From Trichloromonas sp034006665 (lineage in GTDB: Bacteria; Desulfobacterota; Desulfuromonadia; Desulfuromonadales; Trichloromonadaceae): DNA of 64,000 bases. Numbering within the stretch: the stretch's first letter is position 1; every line of letters begins with the position of its first letter. The DNA is taken from positions 1 to 64,000 of the forward strand of contig NZ_JAVESI010000007.1 in assembly GCF_034006665.1 (NCBI RefSeq), written 5' to 3'. Made by a program: the position numbers and the translations under genes. This document shows positions 25,234 to 34,165 of this stretch, in pieces. The notes under the pieces are model-generated. The model worked only from the letters and a program-made list of their open reading frames with translations. It was not told where the DNA came from and ran no database searches.

Positions 25234-25276
25234 AAAACGCAAAAAGGACCGCATTATTGCGGTCCTTTTTGCGTTT
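25234..25276. terminator. Bidirectional intrinsic terminator
   Basis: A long stem, AAAACGCAAAAAGGACCGCA paired with its complement ending CCTTTTTGCGTTT around a TTAT loop. It lies between the converging lipoprotein gene and purB and has A and T tracts on both sides. Confidence 0.9.
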
Positions 25277-25307
25277 CGAAGGATTCTTGGATGCGGGTCG
25301 CCGGTGG

Positions 25308-26663
25308 CTATTCCAGCCAGTCGACGATTTTGGGCGCTAGGCCGATATAGCTCGCCGGAGTCATCTCTAGCAGCCGCGCTTTGTCCTCGGCGGCCAGGTC
25401 CAAACCGTTGATGAAAGCGCGGAGGGTGGCGCGGTCGATGACGTTGCCGCGGGTCAGTTCTTTGAGCTTTTCGTAGGGCTTGTCAATTCCCGCCTTGCGC
25501 ATCACCGTCTGGATCGGCTCGGCCAGCACCTCCCATGCCTGGTCGAGATCCTGGGCCAGTTTCTGCTCGTTGAGCTTGAGTTTGCTCATCCCTTTAAGGG
25601 TTGAGCGGTAGGCGAGGAGGCTGTAGCCGAAACCGACCCCCATGTTGCGCAGCACCGTCGAGTCGGTGAGATCCCGCTGCAGGCGCGAGATCGGCAGCTT
25701 CTGCGACAGATGGGTGAAGATGGCGTTAGCCAGGCCGCAGTTGCCTTCCGAGTTCTCGAAGTCGATGGGATTGACCTTGTGCGGCATGGTCGAGGAGCCG
25801 ACCTCCCCCTTGACCGTCTTCTGGCCGAAGTAGGCCATGGAGATGTAGGTCCAGATATCGCGGTTGAAGTCGATGAGGATGGTGTGCCAGCGAGTCAAAG
25901 CGTCGAAAAGCTCGGCCATGTAGTCGTGGGGCTCGATCTGGGTGGTGAAGAGGTTCTGGGTCAGCCCCAGTTCCTGCTCGATCACCCCCTTGGTCAGTTT
26001 CACCCAATCGACATTGGGATAGGCGGAAAGGTGGGCGTTGAAGTTGCCGACGGCGCCGTTGAGTTTGCCGAGCAGTTCGACGTTAGCGATGTTGGCGCTC
26101 TGCTTGCGCAGGCGCGCGGCGAAGACCGCCAGCTCCTTGCCGATGGTGGTCGGTGAAGCGGTCTGCCCGTGGGTGCGGGCAAGCATCGGCACATCCTTGA
26201 AGTCGGCGGCCAGTTTTGCGATGCCGGTGATGATCTCCTCCTGCACCGGCAGCAGCGCCGCCAGACCGTCCTTGAGCATCAGGGCGTGGGAAAGGTTGTT
26301 GATGTCCTCCGAGGTGCAGGCGAAGTGGATGAACTCGGAAAGCTCCTCGAGGCTGGTGCCGGCGATCTGCTCTTTCAGATAATATTCGACCGCCTTGACG
26401 TCGTGGTTGGTCACCGCCTCGATGGCCTTGATTTTCTCGGCCTCGGCCGGGGTGAAATCGGCGACGACGGCGCGCAGCCGGGCCTCCTCCTCGGCGCTGA
26501 CCGGGCGGCATTGGGGGATGCCCGGCTCGGCGCAGAGGGCAAGCAGCCACAGCACCTCGACCTTCACCCGGTTGCGCAGCAGGGCGTATTCGGAAAAACA
26601 CTCTCCCAGTTCGGAAACTTTCGATGCATAGCGCCCGTCCAGCGGGCTGATAGCGGTAATCAT
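25308..26663 (-). CDS. purB: Adenylosuccinate lyase
   Basis: A 451-residue enzyme of the fumarase/aspartase superfamily acting twice in purine synthesis (SAICAR to AICAR, and adenylosuccinate to AMP), releasing fumarate. The superfamily signature GSSTMPHKVNPIDFENSEGN and the N-terminal ISPLDGRYASKVSEL identify the E. coli-type PurB; TSEDINNLSHALML and ARTHGQTASPTTIGKE are further active-site segments. Length matches E. coli PurB (456). It is followed by the terminator at 25234 and preceded by a 97-base gap to the DMT transporter. Confidence 0.96.
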   Translation of the reverse strand: MITAISPLDGRYASKVSELGECFSEYALLRNRVKVEVLWLLALCAEPGIPQCRPVSAEEEARLRAVVADFTPAEAEKIKAIEAVTNHDVKAVEYYLKEQIAGTSLEELSEFIHFACTSEDINNLSHALMLKDGLAALLPVQEEIITGIAKLAADFKDVPMLARTHGQTASPTTIGKELAVFAARLRKQSANIANVELLGKLNGAVGNFNAHLSAYPNVDWVKLTKGVIEQELGLTQNLFTTQIEPHDYMAELFDALTRWHTILIDFNRDIWTYISMAYFGQKTVKGEVGSSTMPHKVNPIDFENSEGNCGLANAIFTHLSQKLPISRLQRDLTDSTVLRNMGVGFGYSLLAYRSTLKGMSKLKLNEQKLAQDLDQAWEVLAEPIQTVMRKAGIDKPYEKLKELTRGNVIDRATLRAFINGLDLAAEDKARLLEMTPASYIGLAPKIVDWLE

Positions 26664-26760
26664 AGGGATTCTCCTTGGAATTTAATGCGTCGGGAATATA
26701 TAGCCCAGCCCGAACCTGAGCGCAAGCCTTGAGGGGAGGATAGGGGAGAGGGAGATGGTT

Positions 26761-27696
26761 TTATCCTGCTTTCTCTTTCTGCTCTCCCCCTTTCTTTATC
26801 GCCATAAAGACCCCGCCGACGATCAGGGTGCCGCCGATGAGGATGTTCGGGGTCAGGGGTTCGCCGAGGGCGAGGACGCCGGTGAGGGCGCCGACCAGGG
26901 GGATGCCGTAGAGAAGGTGGTTGGTGAGGCCGACGCCGAGGGCGGGGATGGCCTGGTTCCACAGATGATAGGCCAGGGCCGAGCAGGAGGCGCCGAGAAA
27001 GAGGACGCCGCCCCAGGCGGCGAGGGAAGGGCGGGGCAGGGGTTGGATGAGGATTTCAAACAGGGCGCCAGGGAGCAACGTCATCGTGCCGACGGTCATG
27101 ATACGGAAGGTCAAAAGTAGATTCGGATAGCGGGCGGTGAGCCGGTCGGCGAGAAAGGTGTAGCCGACCCAACTGGTGACGGCGGCGAACATGAGCAGAT
27201 CGCCCAGCAGGGTCGCCTCGCCCTTGTCGGGTCCGACCAGCAGGCCGACCCCGGCCAGGGCGACGAGGAGCCCGGCGATCACCGCCATGCGCGGGCGGCG
27301 GCGGTGGCGGATGGCGTTGACCGCCTCGGTGGTCAGGGGGATGGTGGCGACGATGAGGGCGCCGTGGGTGGCGGTGGTGTATTTGAGGCCGAAGTTTTCA
27401 AAGCCGAAGTAGACGGTGACGCCGATGAAGCCGAGCAGGAAGAGGGCGCCGCGATCCTCGCGGTCGATGCGCGTATGGCGATGACGGCGGGCCAGGGGCC
27501 AGATCAGCAGACTCGCCAGCGCGAAGCGCAGAAAGGCGAGGGTGAAGGGCGGGATCTCCTGCACGGTCACGCGGGTGACGGCGAAGGACATCCCCCAAAC
27601 GCAAACGACGAAGAGCGCCGGCAGAAAATGACGCGAGGAGAAGGAGGGGGCTCTATTCACGGCGCGACGCACTGACCGGTTGGATTCCGATTTCAC
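26761..27696 (-). CDS. DMT-superfamily permease (EamA)
   Basis: A 311-residue protein with ten predicted membrane helices in two EamA repeats; the first repeat starts at VVCVWGMSFAVTRV and includes FLRFALASLLIWPLARR, the second begins near LMFAAVTSWVGYTFL. Such proteins export amino acids, nucleotides or metabolites; the substrate cannot be inferred. The GTG start directly follows the stop of the antiporter gene upstream (TGA-GTG), so they are probably co-translated. The start could also lie at a later codon, nearer the first helix. Confidence 0.85.
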   Translation of the reverse strand: MKSESNRSVRRAVNRAPSFSSRHFLPALFVVCVWGMSFAVTRVTVQEIPPFTLAFLRFALASLLIWPLARRHRHTRIDREDRGALFLLGFIGVTVYFGFENFGLKYTTATHGALIVATIPLTTEAVNAIRHRRRPRMAVIAGLLVALAGVGLLVGPDKGEATLLGDLLMFAAVTSWVGYTFLADRLTARYPNLLLTFRIMTVGTMTLLPGALFEILIQPLPRPSLAAWGGVLFLGASCSALAYHLWNQAIPALGVGLTNHLLYGIPLVGALTGVLALGEPLTPNILIGGTLIVGGVFMAIKKGGEQKEKAG

Positions 27697-29949
27697 TCAC
27701 GAGGCATCGGCCGGTGACGGGAGAACCAGCTGTTCGATACGACGGGCCGCTTCCGTATCCGCCAGCACCAGCAGGGCGTCATCGGCGAGGATTTCCGTCT
27801 GGCCGTTGGGCACGACGAACTCATCGTTGCGGGAGATGGTGATCAACAGCGTTCCCCGCGGCAGCCCCAGCTCGGAAAGCTTCTTGCCAATCGCCGGTGA
27901 CGTAGCCGGCACGTGGATTTCGGTAATGCGGGTGCGGGGGATGCCCGGACCGCTCTGATCGCGGCGGGCGTCCATGAGAATCGCTTCGGCCTCGATGACG
28001 CTGACGCCCGAGGCGAGCAACATGAGGCGAGCCATCGCGTAGGCGATCTCCATCTCGCCGTAGATGCATTGCGTCTGGGGAATGGCGGATAGCTGATTGA
28101 ACTCGGCGGGTTGGTGGACGCGGATGACGATTTCGATCGCCGGATTCACCTGGCGTGCGTACTCGACGGCGCGACGCACGGTAACGGGCTCCGCCGAGGT
28201 AATGAGCAGAAGCCGCGCGTCGGCGATCCCCGCGCTTTCAAGGACCGCCGGCTTACCGCCTTCGCCGTGGATCACCGGCACTCCCGCGCGGCGCAACCCG
28301 TCAACGGTTGTCAAGTCCTGCTCGATCACGATGAACGGCAGCCGGCGCCGGCGCAGGAAGTCGGCCAGCACGGCTCCGACGCGGCCGTGGCCGAGCAGGA
28401 TCGTCTTCCTTGGCCCGGCGTCGGCCGCTCGCGGCGAAAGGGTCGGTTCGACATCGAGGACCCGGGTGGTGGGCTCCTCGGGTTCGACCGGACGCTCGAA
28501 GGGTTGCAGCAGGGCCGCGCGCACCTCCTCTTCATCCTCGGCGCGGGCAAGAACGGTCACCTGATCCCATCCGAGCAGGCGGGTGTGACCGGTCGGAGCG
28601 ACGACCTCGCGGCCCCGCGTGACCAGGGTGATCAAGGCGCGGGGGGGGAGAGCCAGGTCGCGAATCCTTTGGCCCGGCCGGCCTTGCGGACCGGGCAGGT
28701 CGATGACGAAGAGATCGAGGTCGCTATGAGCCATCGCCACCAGTTCGAGGCCGTAACGCGGCTGCGGCCGCGCCGGTTCCGACAGGCCGAGGCGACGGGC
28801 CAGGGTGCCGAGTGTCGACCCCTGCATGGAAATCGAGAGCAGGACCGCGAAGAAGACGAGATTGAACACCTCTTCGCCGATGGGCAGGCCGGCGGCCATG
28901 GGGTAGGTCGCGAGGACGATGGGAACCGCGCCGCGCAGGCCGGCCCAGCACATGAAGTGCCGTTCGCGGGTCCCGAGCTTCATGCCGAAGGTGCCGAGCC
29001 ACACGGCGGCGGGGCGGGCGATGAACGTCAGCACCAGAAACAGGATGATCCCGTTGATCCACAAGGTCGACCATTGGCTGGGAAAGACCAGCAGGCCCAT
29101 CATCACGAAGACGCCGATGTTGGCGATCATCGACAGCGCGGCCGAAAAATTGCGAATGCCCTGCTTGTAGATGAAATGCCGGTTTCCCATGACGAAACCG
29201 GCGGTGAATACCGCCAGCATGCCGCTCGCCCGGGCAAGCTCGGAGACGCCGTAGGTCAAAAGAACGACCGCGAGCAGAAGCACGTAGTAATAGCCGCGCT
29301 CCTGCGGGTTGAGCCGGTTGAAGATCGCCAGCGCGCCCCGCGCCATCAACCAGCCGATCAGCGGACCGGCCAGGAACTTCCACAGGAACAAGGGCACGAT
29401 CAGCAACCCGCCGCTGGAACCGGACGACAGTCCCTCCACGACGACGAGGGTCAGCAGGATGGCCATCGGGTCGTTCGCCGCGCTTTCGATCTCGATGGTC
29501 GAGGACAGCTTGGAGGGGAGGGACTGACGGCGCAGGATGGAAAAGGTCGCGGCCGCGTCGGTTGACGAGATAAGTACGCCGAGCAGTAGGGACATCGACG
29601 TCTCCCACCCCAGCACGAAGTGGAGAAATGCGGAGGTGGTCGCGGCGGTGAGGATGACGCCCCAGGTCGCCATCCCTCCGGCCGGCAGGGCGACTGCCTT
29701 GAAGTCGGTTTGCTTGGTCGCGAGCCCGCCATGAAAGAGGATGAAGACCAGGGCGGCATTGGCCAGGTTGTTGGCCGCTTCGACGTTGTCGAAGTGCCAG
29801 ATGCCGAGGACATCGCTGCCGACGACAATACCGACGCCGAGGGCGACCAGAATTACCGGGACGCTCCAGCGATCGAGCCAGACCGCCGCGAGCACCACGC
29901 CGAGGAGGAGAAGGGGGACGACGAGATAAAGAAAATCCATACTTTCCAT
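27697..29949 (-). CDS. NhaP2/CvrA-like cation:proton antiporter with TrkA domains
   Basis: A 750-residue membrane protein. Residues up to about 390 are a CPA1 Na+(K+)/H+ antiporter (ILFHGGLATKQTDFKAV, GVLISSTDAAATFSIL, CWAGLRGAVPIVLATYPMA). A TrkA-C-like domain comes next (about 400-480), then a TrkA-N domain with KTILLGHGRVGAVLADFL (about 520) and a final TrkA-C domain (about 670-740). E. coli CvrA/NhaP2 is a shorter relative with fewer regulatory domains, so this is a longer, doubly regulated version. It lies 7 bases after the universal stress protein gene and abuts the DMT gene: a likely ion/stress operon. Confidence 0.9.
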   Translation of the reverse strand: MESMDFLYLVVPLLLLGVVLAAVWLDRWSVPVILVALGVGIVVGSDVLGIWHFDNVEAANNLANAALVFILFHGGLATKQTDFKAVALPAGGMATWGVILTAATTSAFLHFVLGWETSMSLLLGVLISSTDAAATFSILRRQSLPSKLSSTIEIESAANDPMAILLTLVVVEGLSSGSSGGLLIVPLFLWKFLAGPLIGWLMARGALAIFNRLNPQERGYYYVLLLAVVLLTYGVSELARASGMLAVFTAGFVMGNRHFIYKQGIRNFSAALSMIANIGVFVMMGLLVFPSQWSTLWINGIILFLVLTFIARPAAVWLGTFGMKLGTRERHFMCWAGLRGAVPIVLATYPMAAGLPIGEEVFNLVFFAVLLSISMQGSTLGTLARRLGLSEPARPQPRYGLELVAMAHSDLDLFVIDLPGPQGRPGQRIRDLALPPRALITLVTRGREVVAPTGHTRLLGWDQVTVLARAEDEEEVRAALLQPFERPVEPEEPTTRVLDVEPTLSPRAADAGPRKTILLGHGRVGAVLADFLRRRRLPFIVIEQDLTTVDGLRRAGVPVIHGEGGKPAVLESAGIADARLLLITSAEPVTVRRAVEYARQVNPAIEIVIRVHQPAEFNQLSAIPQTQCIYGEMEIAYAMARLMLLASGVSVIEAEAILMDARRDQSGPGIPRTRITEIHVPATSPAIGKKLSELGLPRGTLLITISRNDEFVVPNGQTEILADDALLVLADTEAARRIEQLVLPSPADAS

Positions 29950-29956
29950 GCGGGAA

Positions 29957-30835
29957 TCAGGCCTTGTGGCCGCGAATCACCAGAGCGTCGCAGGGAAGGG
30001 CGGAAACGACGCGCTTGGCGACGCTGCCGACGAAGGCTTCGGGCAAGAGGCCCCGCATGCGGGAGCCGAGAACGACCAGGTCGATGGAGGAACTTTCGAC
30101 CAGATCCTGCAACAATTCGGTGAGATTGCCACCCTCGATCAGCACTTCGAAACGCGCGCGCTGCTCTTCGGGAAGGTTGACGGTGTCGAGAAAGGCCAGA
30201 TATTCCCGCCGGGAGGCCAGACGCATCTGCTCGCGGTAGCTCTCCACATCCTCCACCGCGTAGGAACCGGGAGCGCCGTGGGCGTGAAGAATGCGCAGGG
30301 TCCGGTCGGGGAAGAAGGCGGCGGCGGCTTCCAGCGCCTGGCGCGAGGCGTCGGAATAATCCGAGGCGACGACGATGTTGTTGTAGGGGCCATGGACCCG
30401 GTCGGTGACGATGAGCAAAGGGATCGGGGAGTCGCGCATGAGTTCGTCCACGGTCTCGCCGAGGGTGAAGCGCCCGAGCATTTCGTTGCGGGCGACGCCG
30501 GTGACGATGAGATCGCAGCCCTCTTCCCGGGCGATGCGTAAAACCGTCTTCGAGGGATGCCCTTCTTCGATGCGCACGGCGACCCGGTTTCCGCCTTGCA
30601 CCAGGGCATTGAGAAGCTGCCGTTTGGCGCTTTCGATAAGGCGGTTGTCGGGCCGGGACTGAGGGGAGAAACGGGTGCGCCGAGCCAGGCGTGTCTTGGG
30701 TTGCCGCTCGAGGACATGCACAACCAGTAATTTACAATCGTATTGATGAGCCAAGGCCAGGGCGCGGGCCTCGGCCCGGTCGCTGCGGGCGCTGAAATCG
30801 GTGGCCAGAAGGATTTTGCGGGGGGGGATGGACAT
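29957..30835 (-). CDS. Tandem universal stress protein (UspA-type)
   Basis: A 292-residue protein of two Usp domains. The first begins RKILLATDFSARSDRAEA (residue 6) and has a GVARNEMLGRFTLGETVDEL ATP-loop-like segment; the second begins NNIVVASDYSDASRQALE (about 153) and ends with VVLGSRMRGLLPEAFVGSVA, close to the GxxG-9x-G(S/T) nucleotide-binding pattern. Its position ahead of the TrkA-domain antiporter suggests a role in ion or energy stress, which is inference only. Divergent from the gene at 31034. Confidence 0.9.
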   Translation of the reverse strand: MSIPPRKILLATDFSARSDRAEARALALAHQYDCKLLVVHVLERQPKTRLARRTRFSPQSRPDNRLIESAKRQLLNALVQGGNRVAVRIEEGHPSKTVLRIAREEGCDLIVTGVARNEMLGRFTLGETVDELMRDSPIPLLIVTDRVHGPYNNIVVASDYSDASRQALEAAAAFFPDRTLRILHAHGAPGSYAVEDVESYREQMRLASRREYLAFLDTVNLPEEQRARFEVLIEGGNLTELLQDLVESSSIDLVVLGSRMRGLLPEAFVGSVAKRVVSALPCDALVIRGHKA

Positions 30836-31033
30836 GACTTCTCCTCGGATTTTTCACGGCGGTAAAAGTGCTGCAACTATAGCAGAGAGGAACGGCAGGC
30901 GGAAGGGTTTTCCGTCCAGCGGGTCGGGTCGCTTGCTTCTCGAAGATTTATTGCTTGGCCTTTGCCCGGCAAGCTCTTTACAATAGCCGCCGCTTATCCG
31001 AACCTCTCTCTACTAATCCCTGGGAGTTTGCCT

Positions 31034-33082
31034 TTGTCCGAGCTCTTGCCCACGAACACCGTTTCAGAAGAGGATTTTCAGGGACTGTTGCACCGCCTCG
31101 CTGGCAACGAGAGTGGTGATGGCCTGGAAACCCTGGTCATGGTTGTCGATTGGCTGCGCCCGAAAACCCCGGAACGGCGGGATTGGGCCGAGGAACGTAT
31201 CGATTATCTTGCGGTCGCCCTGGAAACGTCTGATTTTTTTCCTCCCGCAGTGTTCGACGGCCTTCGCCTCTGGCTAACGCAGACGCAGTTTTTCAACGCC
31301 TTCGCCGGCCTCGGGGTCTTTTCCCGTCGCGGATTCGTGCGGGAATTCGCCGAGCGCTGTCACGAACATTTCAGCCCCACTCCACCCGTTCGCAACTATC
31401 TGCGCGATGTCCTGCCCCTGATCTTTCATCAGGAGATGGACCCTCCCTGGGTTGCCGCCGTTCCCGACGACGCCTGGAGCCGGCTCTTTTCGACGGCCCG
31501 TCGCGTCCTGATCCTGCCGGAAGATCGTGACCCATCGCTGGCTCCAGTGGAGGCCGCGCTTTATGCCTTGGAAATGCTCTCCATCTGGGGGGCTGCCGAG
31601 GAGCTCGAGCCGGAGCTGATGCGTCTTGATCCCGCTCTCTCGCAAAGCGATTCGGCCTTTGTCGCCCTGCAGCGGGAAATTGCTCTTTATGTAGAACAAG
31701 CCCGCGCTCATTTGAATCATCCTGAACTTCCGGAAAGCGACGATTGTCACGCCCGGGTGCTGCTCGAGCAATGCCGCGAACAGATCTACCGGTTCCGCAA
31801 GAAAATCCTGACCCGGGGGACAACCATCTCTCTGGCACACCTGCTCGAACGCCTGGATCAAACCTTTTCGCGGATCGAGGATTTGCTCGATGTCCTCTCG
31901 TCCGACCCCGCCGTCGGCGGCGCGGCTCGGGGCCGCCTTTTCAAGCGTCTGGTTCAGGCCAGTGCCGAGCGCCACAGCCCGCGTCTTCTCTGGCAGCGCA
32001 ATGTGCGGCTTTTGGCCCGCAACATCACGGAAAGTGCCAGCAACCACGGTGAACACTACATCACCCGTGACGGCCGCGAATATCTGGCCATGCTGCGTTC
32101 GGCGGCGGGAGCGGGGGTAATCATTGCCCTGATGGCTCTGCTCAAGCTGTGGATCGTCGAGTTGCCGCTGAAGCCGGTGGCCGAAACCTTTCTCGTCAGT
32201 CTGAACTACGGTCTCGGCTTTGTCTTCATCCACATGCTGCATTTTACCGTGGCGACCAAGCAGCCGGCGATGACCGCCGCCTGCTTTGCCGGTGCGGTGG
32301 AGCGGGAGGAGCAGGGGCGGGCTAACCAGAGAAAGCTGGCGGCTTTGCTTATTCAGGTTTCCCGTTCCCAGTTCGCTGCCGTCATCGGCAATGTCTCCGT
32401 TGCCGTGGCCGTGGCGCTGCTGATCGGCGGGCTCTATCGTTATTTCAGCGGTGCCCCACTTCTTCCGGCAGAGGCGGCTACTTATCAGCTGCGTGCTTTG
32501 CACCCCTTGTTGAGCCTGGCCTTGCTCCATGCCGCCATCGCCGGGGTCTGGCTCTTTTTTTCCGGTCTCGTCGCGGGCTTCTTCGACAATCGCGCCGCCT
32601 ATCTCGACGTACGCCAACGCCTGCGGCGCAATCCGTTGGTCCAGGCCCTGCTGCCGCCCGCCCTGCAAGCACGCTTCGCCGATTATCTGCACGATAATTA
32701 CGGATCGCTGGCCGGAAACTTTATTTTCGGACTCCTTCTCGGCGTGACCGGCTATCTCGGCAAACTGGTCGGCCTGCCCCTGGATATCCGTCATATCGCT
32801 TTTTCCTCGGCCAACCTCGGCTATGTCATGTCCGGAGATGAACTGCCCCTGGCGGCGTTTCTGCTTAATCTGGTCTTCGTTCTGCTGATCGGGGTAGTCA
32901 ATCTGCTCGTCAGTTTTTTCCTCGCCCTGTGGGTGGCGCTCAAGTCCCGGGGGACGCGGATGGGACGCCTTACTGCCCTGTGGCGCGCCTTTGTCGACCG
33001 GGTTCGGGAGGATCCTCTGGTGCTGGTTTTGCCACCCCGGGTGCTGTCGCAGATCAAGGCGGGGGAAAACCCGATGAAATAA
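31034..33082 (+). CDS. Polytopic membrane protein of the 'SpecificRecomb' (Gcr-like) family
   Basis: About 682 residues. The first half is soluble and helical (WLRPKTPERRDWAEERIDYL; YLRDVLPLIFHQEMDPPW), and the second half has several membrane helices (AGAGVIIALMALLKLWIVEL, LIGVVNLLVSFFLALWVALK). This matches the family annotated as site-specific recombinase Gcr (PF10136), but it has no recombinase active site, and its membrane nature argues against DNA recombination. Real function unknown. I favour the TTG at 31034 with GGGAG upstream; the open frame reaches back to 30962. It stands alone between usp and rplM. Confidence 0.8.
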   Translation: MSELLPTNTVSEEDFQGLLHRLAGNESGDGLETLVMVVDWLRPKTPERRDWAEERIDYLAVALETSDFFPPAVFDGLRLWLTQTQFFNAFAGLGVFSRRGFVREFAERCHEHFSPTPPVRNYLRDVLPLIFHQEMDPPWVAAVPDDAWSRLFSTARRVLILPEDRDPSLAPVEAALYALEMLSIWGAAEELEPELMRLDPALSQSDSAFVALQREIALYVEQARAHLNHPELPESDDCHARVLLEQCREQIYRFRKKILTRGTTISLAHLLERLDQTFSRIEDLLDVLSSDPAVGGAARGRLFKRLVQASAERHSPRLLWQRNVRLLARNITESASNHGEHYITRDGREYLAMLRSAAGAGVIIALMALLKLWIVELPLKPVAETFLVSLNYGLGFVFIHMLHFTVATKQPAMTAACFAGAVEREEQGRANQRKLAALLIQVSRSQFAAVIGNVSVAVAVALLIGGLYRYFSGAPLLPAEAATYQLRALHPLLSLALLHAAIAGVWLFFSGLVAGFFDNRAAYLDVRQRLRRNPLVQALLPPALQARFADYLHDNYGSLAGNFIFGLLLGVTGYLGKLVGLPLDIRHIAFSSANLGYVMSGDELPLAAFLLNLVFVLLIGVVNLLVSFFLALWVALKSRGTRMGRLTALWRAFVDRVREDPLVLVLPPRVLSQIKAGENPMK

Positions 33083-33126
33083 TCCTGTCTACGTGGGGGG
33101 AATGCGGGATTCCCCATAAAAAATCC

Positions 33127-33155
33127 TTGACATTCGACCTTGCCTTCTTTATTTT
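33127..33155 (+). promoter_or_regulatory. Predicted rplM promoter
   Basis: TTGACA (33127-33132), 17-base spacer, TATTTT (33150-33155): a near-consensus housekeeping promoter about 60 bases before rplM, as expected for a ribosomal protein operon. Confidence 0.7.
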
Positions 33156-33214
33156 CAGCTCTTCTGTGAGTCCCCGTTACCCAAATTCACAGTTTACGCA
33201 TAGAGAGGAATTTC

Positions 33215-33643
33215 ATGAGTACGCAAGTCGCCAAAGAATCGGATATCAAAAGAGTATGGTTCGTCGTCGATCTGGAAGGTAAGGTTCTGGGTCGGGCGGC
33301 TACCGAAATTGCCCGGGTTTTGCGGGGCAAGCACAAAGCTATTTACAGCCCGAGCGTTGACACCGGCGATTTCGTCGTTGTTCTCAATGCCGACAAGGTC
33401 AGGCTGACCGGCACCAAGATGGCCGAGAAGGTCTACTACAGCCACAGCGGCTTCCCCGGCGGCATCCGCGCGATCAACGCTGAAAAGCTGATCGCGAAGA
33501 AGCCCGAAGACCTGATCAAGAAGGCGGTCAAAGGTATGCTGCCCAAGAACAAACTGGGCCGGCAGATGTTTCGCAAGATGAAGGTCTATGCCGGTGGCGA
33601 GCATCCCCATGCCGCCCAGCAGCCCAAGGAACTGGTTTTTTAG
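33215..33643 (+). CDS. rplM: 50S ribosomal protein L13
   Basis: A 142-residue ribosomal protein, of normal length, with the L13 segments WFVVDLEGKVLGRAATEIAR, YYSHSGFPGGIR and AVKGMLPKNKLGRQMFRKMKV. It binds 23S rRNA early in large-subunit assembly. It is the first gene of the universally conserved rplM-rpsI operon, with GAGAGGA upstream of the ATG. The gap to rpsI is 25 bases. Confidence 0.98.
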   Translation: MSTQVAKESDIKRVWFVVDLEGKVLGRAATEIARVLRGKHKAIYSPSVDTGDFVVVLNADKVRLTGTKMAEKVYYSHSGFPGGIRAINAEKLIAKKPEDLIKKAVKGMLPKNKLGRQMFRKMKVYAGGEHPHAAQQPKELVF

Positions 33644-33668
33644 GATCGATACGAGGAGATAAGATAGA

Positions 33669-34061
33669 ATGGCCGAGCAGAAATTATACGCGACCGGTAA
33701 AAGAAAAACCTCCATCGCCCGGGTCTGGATGAAGCCCGGCGCGGGGAACATCGTGGTGAACAACCGTTCCCTGGATGAGTTTTTCGGTCGGGAAACCTCC
33801 AAGATGGTTGTCCGCCAACCGCTGGAGTTGACCGACAACATCGGTAAATTCGATATTTCCGTCAATGTCTGCGGCGGTGGTCCCTCGGGGCAGGCCGGCG
33901 CCATCAAGCACGGCATCACCAAGGCCCTGCTCGACGCTGATCCTGAACTGCGCGCGGTGCTGAAAAAAGCCGGGTTCATCACCCGCGACAGCCGTGCGAA
34001 AGAGCGGAAGAAATACGGCAAGCGCGCCGCCCGCCGCAGCTTCCAGTTCTCCAAGCGTTAA
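33669..34061 (+). CDS. rpsI: 30S ribosomal protein S9
   Basis: A 130-residue protein with the S9 hallmarks ATGKRKTSIARVWMKPG near the start, GGGPSGQAGAIKHGI in the middle and the basic tail AARRSFQFSKR that reaches the P-site tRNA. Second gene of the L13-S9 operon, followed by a strong hairpin before argC. Confidence 0.98.
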   Translation: MAEQKLYATGKRKTSIARVWMKPGAGNIVVNNRSLDEFFGRETSKMVVRQPLELTDNIGKFDISVNVCGGGPSGQAGAIKHGITKALLDADPELRAVLKKAGFITRDSRAKERKKYGKRAARRSFQFSKR

Positions 34062-34116
34062 TCGTCGCGATTTCTCGCGGGGGTTCATTCCCGCCGGGAA
34101 TGCGGTCAATTCCATC

Positions 34117-34148
34117 GGAAAAGGGAAACCCTCGGGTTTCCCTTTTCC
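34117..34148 (+). terminator. Terminator-like hairpin between rpsI and argC
   Basis: GGAAAAGGGAAACCC (34117-34131) is followed after 2 bases by its perfect reverse complement, which contains the T-tract TTTT near its end. The tight loop would open by a pair or two. It probably separates the ribosomal operon from argC. Confidence 0.6.
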
Positions 34149-34165
34149 CGTTCGAGGAGTCTGCC

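Noticed and set aside
33097..33115. GGGGAAT/ATTCCCC hairpin before rplM
   Set aside because: A 7-bp stem followed by A rather than T residues; not a convincing plus-strand terminator.
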